A stretch of DNA of 64,000 nucleotides, from contig OZ253939.1 of the NCBI GenBank assembly GCA_965267245.1, positions 1,302,001 through 1,366,000 on the forward strand. Reading direction: 5' to 3'. The notes beneath the pieces were generated by a model. It had not been told where the DNA came from, ran no database searches, and saw only the letters and a program-made list of their open reading frames with translations. The first letter of the stretch is position 1, and every line of letters starts with the position of its first letter. The position numbers and the translations under genes were made by a program. Source of the DNA: JANSWY01 sp965267245. GTDB taxonomy: Bacteria; Bacteroidota; Bacteroidia; Cytophagales; Cyclobacteriaceae. Shown here piece after piece: positions 25,962 to 33,119 of this stretch.

Positions 25962-28727
25962 ATGGCTGATTATAATTTTCAGGAGATAGAAAAAAAATGG
26001 CAAAAGTATTGGGAAGAAAAAAACACCTTCCTTGCCTCAGTAGATACCTCAAAACCAAAATACTATATTCTCGACATGTTCCCTTACCCTAGTGGAGCAG
26101 GCTTGCATGTTGGTCACCCACTTGGGTACATTGCCACAGATATTGTATCTAGGTTCAAGCGCCTGAAAGGATTTAATGTCTTACACCCAATGGGATTTGA
26201 TGCATTTGGATTACCCGCAGAGCAATATGCCATACAAACAGGGCAGCATCCCGCCATTACAACTGACAAAAACATAACTCGCTATAAAGAGCAATTGAAG
26301 AATATCGGTTTTTCTTATGACTGGGATAAAGAACTAAGAACCAGTGATCCCTCTTTTTACAAATGGACTCAATGGATATTTAAACAATTGTACAATAGTT
26401 GGTACAACAAAGATGCTGATAAAGCTGAACCCATTGACACACTTATCAACACCTTTGGAATAGAAGGCAACACAAGTGTAAATGCGGTATGTGATGAAGA
26501 CACTTCAAGTTTCTCAGCAGAAGATTGGAATAATTTTAGTGATGCTGACAAAGAAACCCAATTACTGAAATACAGACTGACTTACATTTCAAATACGACT
26601 GTTAATTGGTGTCCAGCATTAGGAACGGTGCTGTCCAACGATGAGGTGAAAGATGGTTTTTCGGAAAGAGGAGGTCATCCCGTAGAAAGAAAAGAAATGC
26701 CCCAATGGAGTATGCGAATTACTGCTTATGCAGAGAGGCTTTTAAATGATCTGGAAACTGTGGATTGGCCAGATCCTATTAAGGAAATGCAACGTAACTG
26801 GATTGGCAAATCCCTTGGTGCAGAAGTTGATTTCAAAATCGATGGTCAGGATCAAAAGATCACAGTATTTACCACGCGTATTGATACTATTTATGGAGTT
26901 ACTTTCATGGTGGTAGCACCGGAGAGTGAAATGGTAGAATGGTTGACCACCGATGCTGAAAAGGAAACTGTGGATGCCTATGTGGCAAAAGCCAAAAACA
27001 GATCTGAACGTGAAAGGATGAGTGATGTAAAGACCGTTTCAGGTGCTTTTACAGGTTCTTATGCAATCAATCCTTTCAATGAGGAAAAAATACCGGTTTT
27101 TGTCGCCGATTACGTTTTAGCTGGTTATGGTACTGGTGCAGTAATGGCTGTGCCTGCTGGTGACCAAAGAGATTACAATTTTGCCAAGCATTTTGACCTG
27201 GCAATTGTACCTATACTTGAAGGAATGGATGTTTCTGAAGAAGCTGATCCAAGCAAAGAAGGTATCATGTGCAATTCCGGAATACTGGATGGACTTTCTC
27301 CATTAGAAGCTATTGATAGAGCCATTGAATTTGTTGAAGAAAAAGGCATTGGTAAAGCCAAAGTCAATTTCAAAATGCGTGATGCCATATTCGGCCGTCA
27401 AAGATACTGGGGTGAACCATTCCCGGTTTACTTTGAAGGAGATACACCTAGGTTACTGGGAGATGATCAATTGCCTTTAGAATTACCACAGGTTGACAAA
27501 TTTTTGCCTACAGAAGATGGTGAACCACCATTAGGACGTGCAGACAACTGGCATACAGCGGATGGAAAACCATATGAGTTGACCACAATGCCAGGTTGGG
27601 CTGGATCATCCTGGTATTTCTTCAGATACATGGATCCTAAAAACGACAATGAATTTGCCAGCAAGGAAGCCATTGACTATTGGCAGGATGTAGACCTTTA
27701 CATAGGAGGATCTGAACACGCCACAGGTCACTTACTTTACAGCAGGTTCTGGACTAAATTCCTCTATGACATGGGACATGTTCCTGTCAAAGAATATGCT
27801 AAGAAATTAGTCAATCAGGGAATGATTCAGGGTAGATCTAATTTTGTATACAGGGTAAGTGGAGAGAACAAATACGTTTCACACGGTTTGCAAAAAGACT
27901 ACCATACATCTGCTTTACACGTTGATGTAAGTATTGTTCAAAATGATATTCTGGACATTGAAAAGTTCAAGTCATTTAAGCCAGACGCGAAAGATGCTGA
28001 ATTTGTTCTAGAGGATGGAAAGTATATCTGTGGTTCGGAAGTTGAGAAGATGTCTAAGTCCAAGTTTAATGTTGTCAATCCAGACGATATAGTCGATAAT
28101 TATGGGGCTGATACACTAAGGATGTACGAAATGTTTCTTGGGCCATTGGAACAGTTCAAACCATGGAATACACATGGTATTGATGGTGTATACAAGTTTC
28201 TTCGAAAGTTTTGGGGTCTATTCCATAGTGGGGAGAAATTCAGCGTAAGTGATGAAAAAGCCAATGCCGAGGAGTTAAAAGTACTGCACAAGGCAATTCA
28301 GAAGGTGGCAGAAGACGTAGACAAACTTTCATTGAATACCTCTGTGAGCCACTTCATGATCACGGTCAATGAGCTGACTGCATTAAAATGTAATAAAAGA
28401 GAGATTCTGGAGCCGCTTACAATCATATTATCTCCTTTTGCACCACATATATGTGAAGAGATTTGGGAGAAACTGGGGAAAGCTGAAAGTATCACATTCG
28501 CGGAATACCCGGAATTCAATGCGGATTTTGTCAAAGAAGAAGCACATGAATACCCGATTTCAATCAATGGTAAAATGAGGACCAAAATGAGTTTTGCGCT
28601 CGATATGCCAACAGCTGATATTGAAAAGCAGGTATTGGCATCTGAAGTAGTTCAGAAATGGACTGAGGGCAAAACTCCAAAGAAGGTGATTATAGTGCCG
28701 AAGAGAATTGTAAATATTGTGGTTTAG
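25962..28727 (+). CDS. leuS: Leucyl-tRNA synthetase
   Basis: A 921-residue class I synthetase that charges tRNA-Leu. The HIGH-type motif is HVGH at residues 49-52 after PYPSGAGL. The CP1 editing domain contains TTRIDTIYGVTFMVVAPE and YGTGAVMAVPAGDQRD with the editing Asp. The KMSKS loop is EVEKMSKSKFN. It is longer than the E. coli enzyme (860) owing to inserts after about residue 145 (ADKAEPIDTLINTFG) and just before KMSKS, both common in Bacteroidota. The frame opens upstream at 25926, but that would include the promoter -7 box; the ATG at 25962 gives the normal MADYNFQEIEKKWQ start. It is monocistronic with a terminator after it. Confidence 0.97.
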   Translation: MADYNFQEIEKKWQKYWEEKNTFLASVDTSKPKYYILDMFPYPSGAGLHVGHPLGYIATDIVSRFKRLKGFNVLHPMGFDAFGLPAEQYAIQTGQHPAITTDKNITRYKEQLKNIGFSYDWDKELRTSDPSFYKWTQWIFKQLYNSWYNKDADKAEPIDTLINTFGIEGNTSVNAVCDEDTSSFSAEDWNNFSDADKETQLLKYRLTYISNTTVNWCPALGTVLSNDEVKDGFSERGGHPVERKEMPQWSMRITAYAERLLNDLETVDWPDPIKEMQRNWIGKSLGAEVDFKIDGQDQKITVFTTRIDTIYGVTFMVVAPESEMVEWLTTDAEKETVDAYVAKAKNRSERERMSDVKTVSGAFTGSYAINPFNEEKIPVFVADYVLAGYGTGAVMAVPAGDQRDYNFAKHFDLAIVPILEGMDVSEEADPSKEGIMCNSGILDGLSPLEAIDRAIEFVEEKGIGKAKVNFKMRDAIFGRQRYWGEPFPVYFEGDTPRLLGDDQLPLELPQVDKFLPTEDGEPPLGRADNWHTADGKPYELTTMPGWAGSSWYFFRYMDPKNDNEFASKEAIDYWQDVDLYIGGSEHATGHLLYSRFWTKFLYDMGHVPVKEYAKKLVNQGMIQGRSNFVYRVSGENKYVSHGLQKDYHTSALHVDVSIVQNDILDIEKFKSFKPDAKDAEFVLEDGKYICGSEVEKMSKSKFNVVNPDDIVDNYGADTLRMYEMFLGPLEQFKPWNTHGIDGVYKFLRKFWGLFHSGEKFSVSDEKANAEELKVLHKAIQKVAEDVDKLSLNTSVSHFMITVNELTALKCNKREILEPLTIILSPFAPHICEEIWEKLGKAESITFAEYPEFNADFVKEEAHEYPISINGKMRTKMSFALDMPTADIEKQVLASEVVQKWTEGKTPKKVIIVPKRIVNIVV

Positions 28728-28746
28728 AACACCCAATAACTTTATT

Positions 28747-28779
28747 AAAAAAAGGTAGGCTTTCAGGCTTACCTTTTTT
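28747..28779 (+). terminator. leuS terminator
   Basis: GGTAGGC pairs with GCTTACC (one G-T pair) over a 6-base loop, flanked by an A-run and six T. It lies 20 bases after the leuS stop. Confidence 0.85.
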
Positions 28780-28811
28780 ATTTTTAGTTGATACCATCTA
28801 AATACTCAATC

Positions 28812-29536
28812 ATGCATGCCAAATTCATCACATCCTAATTGCAATTTTTGCAACATCCATTGCTAGTGCACAATTTAAAATGGGTGTTGAGGGCAATTTC
28901 AACCTCGCCACAATATCTCAATCAATGGCTGATGCAAATGATGAGATTCCAGACAAACTCAGAGCTACCTTTAGTGCAGGATTAACAAGTGAACTAGGAA
29001 TTAGTCAAGCATTTAAAATTATAGCAGCAATCCTTTATTCAAGTAAAGGGCTAAGCGTTTCACTAAATGATGTGTATGACCTTTCTGGACTTGACATAAG
29101 AGGTTTTGACAAAATAGTAATCAACTATTTGGAAGTACCTATCAATCTTGTATACACGAAAGGCATCTTTCAGATACTTGGAGGTCCCTACTAGGCATAT
29201 ACACTAGGTGGACAGGAAACTTATGATTTTCAGGTTAGGTATTACGGTAGACTTATTGAAGAATTGAAAGGTGAGGTCGAATATCAACCATCCAATAAAA
29301 TCGACCTATGGCATAGCCCAAGCAACGCCATTAACACCTATGACGCTGGGTTTCAATTTGGGTTTGGGATAACGACTGATCCATTCTACGCAGGACTCTA
29401 TTTTTCGAAAGGTCTGGTAAATATCACACCAAAATCAGATCTTCCCGAATACAACTCTGACGATTTCAGGTCAACAAATACACTATTCGGATTAAAAGCA
29501 GGCTTCTACTTTATAAAGCCCGGTTCAGGAAAATAA
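28812..29536 (+). pseudogene. Broken outer-membrane beta-barrel (porin-like) gene
   Basis: An open frame runs from about 28835 to 29536 except for one TAG at 29192-29194. Read through, it gives an outer-membrane barrel-like protein of about 240 residues: LIAIFATSIASAQF (end of a signal peptide), GVEGNFNLATIS, LGISQAFKIIAAILYSSKG, VPINLVYTKGIFQILGGPY, then after the stop AYTLGGQETYDF, AGFQFGFGITTDPFYAGLYFSKGLVNI and the ending LKAGFYFIKPG. The start ATG at 28812 encodes MHAKFITS and then hits TAA at 28836; losing one base there would have joined MHAKFITS to LIAIFATS. So there are two lesions: a one-base deletion in the signal peptide and a nonsense codon in the barrel. It is probably a decayed PorT/OMP-b-brl family gene. 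Confidence 0.75.
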
Positions 29537-29562
29537 AAATCAAATTTCAAGAAGGTCATCAA

Positions 29563-30513
29563 TTAAGGTTCTTCCTCCTCTTCCTCTTCTTTGATGGGAT
29601 CCCCAAATCCTTCATTTGGATCTTCCTCCTCAGGTTCAGGGTCATTTCCGGATTGGTCAATTGGATCCGTTCCAAATCCATCATTGATTATTTGGGTTGT
29701 ATCTGATTCAGTTTGAATCTCACCATTAAGTTGATTCTCGGTGCTTTCAATCAAGGCATCAACATTATATGTACTGTCAATTTCAACACTTGCTTTCCCA
29801 CCTCCGAAAAGTCGTTTAAAGAAGCCTACCTTTTCACCAGTAGCTACTGAATCAACAGCAGTACTATCAATTGGCGCTGGGGGTTTAGGCTTAGGAATTA
29901 ATGACTCACCAAAATACTTGTTATAATACACCTGATCCATATTGTATACCCTGTTTTCAGGATCATACTTATACAGATATTTAGGTCCTTTATCCTCGCT
30001 CCTCACAGCTAATGGGATATCAACTTCAACAGTATCTGATTCCGAATACAGTGAATCAGCACCTGCAATTGCGGTGGTATCAGCAAAATCTGACGCATAG
30101 AACTCCCCCTCTTCCTCTACCACTTCTTCTACTGGTAGTCCAAGGACATTTTCCATTGGAACTGTTCGCATTTGGTAATTCTTCACCAAATAAGGTGTAT
30201 AGCGAACTATACCAAATTTTGTTTTCTTAAGATCTCTTTCAGGAACTTTGTGTGGTTCAACATAGGCAAAGTATTCAGCACGTGGTACATTATCTGGTTC
30301 TTCTCCTTCTATAGTGTCTTTAGCAACTTGCTGGGCGAGATAGGCCTGACGTTCTCCCTCATCTAATTTCCATAAATATGAGAAGTAAGTTTGCCTTACT
30401 GAATCATCTAATATATAGGTACTCTGATATGATGGGCATATAACCTTATCATAGCACGATGATAATAAAACCATCGACGACATAACACAAACCATCATTT
30501 TAATCAGCTTCAT
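29563..30513 (-). CDS. Acidic lipoprotein of unknown function
   Basis: A 316-residue lipoprotein with the signal MKLIKMMVCVMSSMVLLSSC. I recognise no domain. After Cys20 comes a conserved-looking CPSYQSTYILDDSVRQTYFSYLW segment, then PRAEYFAYVEPH. A region about 150-190 is rich in Asp and Ser, and a short basic patch (VGFFKRLFGGGK) follows a PKPKPPAP linker. The C-terminal 50 residues are extremely acidic and end in a run of Glu and Pro (EEEEEEEP). Such acidic tails can bind calcium or other proteins at the cell surface. It lies 26 bases past the pseudogene, in the opposite orientation. Confidence 0.75.
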   Translation of the reverse strand: MKLIKMMVCVMSSMVLLSSCYDKVICPSYQSTYILDDSVRQTYFSYLWKLDEGERQAYLAQQVAKDTIEGEEPDNVPRAEYFAYVEPHKVPERDLKKTKFGIVRYTPYLVKNYQMRTVPMENVLGLPVEEVVEEEGEFYASDFADTTAIAGADSLYSESDTVEVDIPLAVRSEDKGPKYLYKYDPENRVYNMDQVYYNKYFGESLIPKPKPPAPIDSTAVDSVATGEKVGFFKRLFGGGKASVEIDSTYNVDALIESTENQLNGEIQTESDTTQIINDGFGTDPIDQSGNDPEPEEEDPNEGFGDPIKEEEEEEEP

Positions 30514-30636
30514 GGAGATAGGTGTACCTACACACTAATTTTAGCCTAATTTAGAATTAATTAAATTCAGAACTCAAAATAAATGCAATTATTTTGTTAC
30601 AATTGAACTCTTCGATGAAATAATTGAAAATATCGA

Positions 30637-31320
30637 CTACCTAACGGTTTGATAAACCCAATTTTCAACTAAATCAACCCATTCACGGTACATTTTAGCG
30701 GATGGATGAAGTCCATCTTCAGCGATCAGATCTGGGTCATTTTTGGCCTTTCTGCTATCTGATGTGATATCAAAATATGCTACATCATATCGATCACAGA
30801 ACCCCAGAGCAATCTCATTATACTGATCTAATTCAGAGGCGATGACTTTCGGGTCTTTGCCCTTCTCTTCGGCAAAAGGTGTAACTCCATAATCAGGTAT
30901 AGATACAACGAAGACATGTTTCGAATTGCCTCCAGCAAATTGAATTGCCTGTTTCAACAATTGTTCAAATTCTGTTTTATAATTAGAAATAGGATAACCT
31001 CTGTATTGGTTATTAACACCTATCAGTAATGACACCAGGTCATATCTTTCTCCATCTAAACCAGACTTCTTTATCGCAGATTGCAATTCATCTGTAGTCC
31101 AACCTGTGGTCGCTATGATTTTGACCGGATCAAGTGAAACACCTTTCCCCTGTATTCGATCAGCCAATTGTACAGGCCACCTTTCCACTTCAGATACACT
31201 TTCACCAATGGTATAGGAATCACCAAGTGCCAGGAATGATTTTGTCATATTGTTGTTTTGGGCTAATGTTAATGTGGTGCCAAATATTAATAATTCCAAC
31301 AGCAATAACCATTTTTTCAT
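30637..31320 (-). CDS. Exported SGNH/GDSL-family hydrolase
   Basis: A 227-residue protein with signal peptide MKKWLLLLELLIFGTTLTLAQ. The SGNH blocks are FLALGDSYTIGES with the catalytic Ser, GVNNQYRGY with the block III Asn, and EDGLHPSAKMYREW with the catalytic Asp and His. Such enzymes hydrolyse esters, for example lysophospholipids, acylated sugars or thioesters; the substrate here is unknown. The frame opens at 31365, but the ATG at 31320 makes a proper signal peptide. A 16-base direct repeat resembling a TetR operator lies just upstream. Confidence 0.88.
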   Translation of the reverse strand: MKKWLLLLELLIFGTTLTLAQNNNMTKSFLALGDSYTIGESVSEVERWPVQLADRIQGKGVSLDPVKIIATTGWTTDELQSAIKKSGLDGERYDLVSLLIGVNNQYRGYPISNYKTEFEQLLKQAIQFAGGNSKHVFVVSIPDYGVTPFAEEKGKDPKVIASELDQYNEIALGFCDRYDVAYFDITSDSRKAKNDPDLIAEDGLHPSAKMYREWVDLVENWVYQTVR

Positions 31321-31344
31321 ATCATATTCATTTCTTTGGTTACT

Positions 31345-31445
31345 AACATACCAATCAGTATGCAACGTAATTCTTTTTATTCGAGTTGAACTAAATAATC
31401 AAAAGGAACTTTTCAATATGGCTCAACAAAACATACCAATCAGTA
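31345..31445. promoter_or_regulatory. Two copies of a 16-base TetR-type operator candidate
   Basis: AACATACCAATCAGTA occurs exactly at 31345-31360 and again at 31430-31445. The first copy extends into a partial palindrome, CATAC-N6-GTATG, the style of TetR/AcrR operators. Both lie in the divergent region between the SGNH hydrolase and floA, whose start is 120 bases further on. No TetR gene is in view. Confidence 0.5.
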
Positions 31446-31564
31446 CTTAATTACCCTCTTGAGTTATCAGCTTCAAGGTCAATATTTATTAGGATTTCTT
31501 AAATACATTTTAACGGCTACTCAATGAAAAGTGTCTATCTTACCTCAAATTAAATTCACATAAA

Positions 31565-32476
31565 TTGGTCATACCCTACGAACTTCTAATCCCAGCTGGC
31601 ATAATCCTTGTTTTCTTGTGGATATTCTTACGAATTGTTCCAATCAATCTCTGGATTACTGCAATCTTTACCGGTGTTTCATTCAATCTTCTGGACCTGG
31701 TTTTCATGAGATTTAGAAAAGTACCCCCTAAAACTATAGTTCAGTCAATGATTTTAGCGAGGAAGGCTGGGTTAGCTGATATAACCTCTCAGCAACTTGA
31801 AACCCACTACCTGGCCAAAGGAAATCTTGTCAATGTAATCAAAGCATTGATTGTTGCTGATAAAGCCAACCTGAACTTAAGTTTCAAACAAGCTACCGCC
31901 ATTGACCTGGCAGGTCGGGATGTGCTTAATGCTGTTCAGGTTTCGGTAACTCCTTACATTATTATTGTTCCGGAAGTAACTGGTGTTTCCCCGGACGGTA
32001 TCCAATTGATTGCAGAGGTTAAAGTAACGGTGAGAACCAATATTGCTCAACTAGTGGGTGGTGCAGGCGAAGAAACCATTAAAGCCCGTGTTGGTCAAGG
32101 CATTATTTCAAGAATTGGAGCTGCTCATAATTACCTGGAAATCCTGGAGAAACCAGAAGAAATCACCAGAGAAGTTTTGAAAAATGGACTGGATGCGGGG
32201 ACTGCATTCGAAATTCTATCCATTGACATTGCCGACATCAATATCGGTAAAAACATTGGAGCAAAGCTTCAAATTGATCAAGCTGAAGCAGACCTTGATA
32301 TTGCGAATGCAAAAGCAGAAGAAAGACGTGCTATGGCTGTAGCCCATGCACAGGAAATGCAAGCCCGGATTCAGGAAGCCAGAGCAAGAGTTATTCAAGA
32401 GGAAGCGGCCATTCCAGCTGCCCTTTCACAGGCATATCGTGAAGGAACTTTATTCAAAGGAATGAAGAAGAAATAA
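31565..32476 (+). CDS. floA: Flotillin-like SPFH protein FloA (UPF0365)
   Basis: A 303-residue membrane-associated SPFH protein. Two hydrophobic segments lie at residues about 4-40, followed by RKVPPKTIVQSMILARKAGL, then VSVTPYIIIVPEVTGVSPDGIQLIAEVKVTVRTNI. A coiled-coil region (ADLDIANAKAEERRAMAVAHAQEMQARIQEARA type) and a C-terminal EAAIPAALSQAYREG complete the FloA/YqfA pattern. FloA forms membrane foci and organises membrane microdomains. No ATG precedes the hydrophobic N-terminus, so the TTG at 31565 is the likely start. The B. subtilis member is often accompanied by an NfeD protein; none is adjacent here. Confidence 0.9.
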   Translation: MVIPYELLIPAGIILVFLWIFLRIVPINLWITAIFTGVSFNLLDLVFMRFRKVPPKTIVQSMILARKAGLADITSQQLETHYLAKGNLVNVIKALIVADKANLNLSFKQATAIDLAGRDVLNAVQVSVTPYIIIVPEVTGVSPDGIQLIAEVKVTVRTNIAQLVGGAGEETIKARVGQGIISRIGAAHNYLEILEKPEEITREVLKNGLDAGTAFEILSIDIADINIGKNIGAKLQIDQAEADLDIANAKAEERRAMAVAHAQEMQARIQEARARVIQEEAAIPAALSQAYREGTLFKGMKKK

Positions 32477-32477
32477 A

Positions 32478-32834
32478 CTATGAAAGCGTCTTTAACTCCT
32501 CTTTCAGTTTTTTAGGTAAGCTTGCTACAATTAGATCGTAACTGTCATTGATCCATTGGTAAACTTTATTATCAGGAATAGACCCATCCATTAGTACTGT
32601 ATTCCAATGTTTTTTGTTCATGTGATACCCTGGAGTAACTCCGTCATACTCTTCCCTTAATTCTATTGCCAGTTCGGGATCACACTTTAAATTGACACTT
32701 GCAAAAGCTTCTACATCAGTAAGGGCAAACATTTTACCCATTACCTTGAAAACAAGGACATCCTCTCCAAATGGAAATCCTTCGGTTACACCTGTTTTTG
32801 TGATACAGAAATCTCTGAATTCTTCAATATTCAT
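32478..32834 (-). CDS. MmcQ/YjbR-family protein
   Basis: A 118-residue cytoplasmic protein of the MmcQ/YjbR family. Typical features are MNIEEFRDFCITKTGVTEGFPF, VLVFKVMGKMFALTD, VNLKCDPELAIELREEYDGVTPGYHMNKKHWNTV and NKVYQWINDSYDLIVASLPKK. Members have a CyaY-like fold and were suggested to bind DNA; the true role is unknown. Its ATG shares one base with the stop of the upstream small membrane gene (TAATG), so translation is coupled. It converges with floA, ending 1 base away. Confidence 0.9.
   Translation of the reverse strand: MNIEEFRDFCITKTGVTEGFPFGEDVLVFKVMGKMFALTDVEAFASVNLKCDPELAIELREEYDGVTPGYHMNKKHWNTVLMDGSIPDNKVYQWINDSYDLIVASLPKKLKEELKTLS
32481..32512 (+). terminator. Possible weak floA terminator
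   Basis: TGAAAG at 32481-32486 pairs with CTTTCA at 32501-32506 over a 14-base loop, and GTTTTTT follows. It lies inside the end of the convergent YjbR gene. The stem is short, so this is tentative. Confidence 0.35.
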
Positions 32835-33052
32835 TAGAAGGAACGAATAATTACACGAGTAATAATGACAATCAAACAAATCAAAAACATGATAATCGAT
32901 ATCTTATTGATACCATGCATGATCTTAATATTTGTATTACTTGGTCTATTAGGGTCTTTCTTCCTAAAATAATAACCCAATACTTCACTTAAATTGAAGT
33001 AATAACCTACATCTTTCTTTTCGTCTCTGGTCTCTGATTTCTCCTGATCCAT
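32834..33052 (-). CDS. Small single-span membrane protein (DUF6728-like)
   Basis: A 72-residue protein, MDQEKSETRDEKKDVGYYF at the start, then LSEVLGYYFRKKDPNRPSN, then one membrane helix (ISIIMFLICLIVIITRVII) near the C-terminus. The GYYF...YFxRKKDP pattern matches small uncharacterised Cytophagales proteins that I believe carry the DUF6728 name; this is from memory. The N-terminus would be cytoplasmic. It lies upstream of the YjbR gene and its stop overlaps that gene's start, so the two form a unit. Confidence 0.72.
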   Translation of the reverse strand: MDQEKSETRDEKKDVGYYFNLSEVLGYYFRKKDPNRPSNTNIKIMHGINKISIIMFLICLIVIITRVIIRSF

Positions 33053-33119
33053 TGGTTTACATTGTATCGTGTTCACAAAACTATATGGTATTAATAACCA
33101 TTTTAAACGATTGATAGTT

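Noticed and set aside
28812..29536. Programmed frameshift and stop-codon readthrough as the explanation for the broken barrel gene
   Set aside because: No slippery run or downstream pseudoknot is apparent at 28834, and two independent recoding events in one outer-membrane gene are unlikely; decay or sequence error is simpler.
31419..31451. A ten-codon ORF (ATG GCT CAA...) covering the second operator repeat
   Set aside because: Too short to judge, and the repeat itself accounts for most of its sequence; more likely a by-product of the operator copy.
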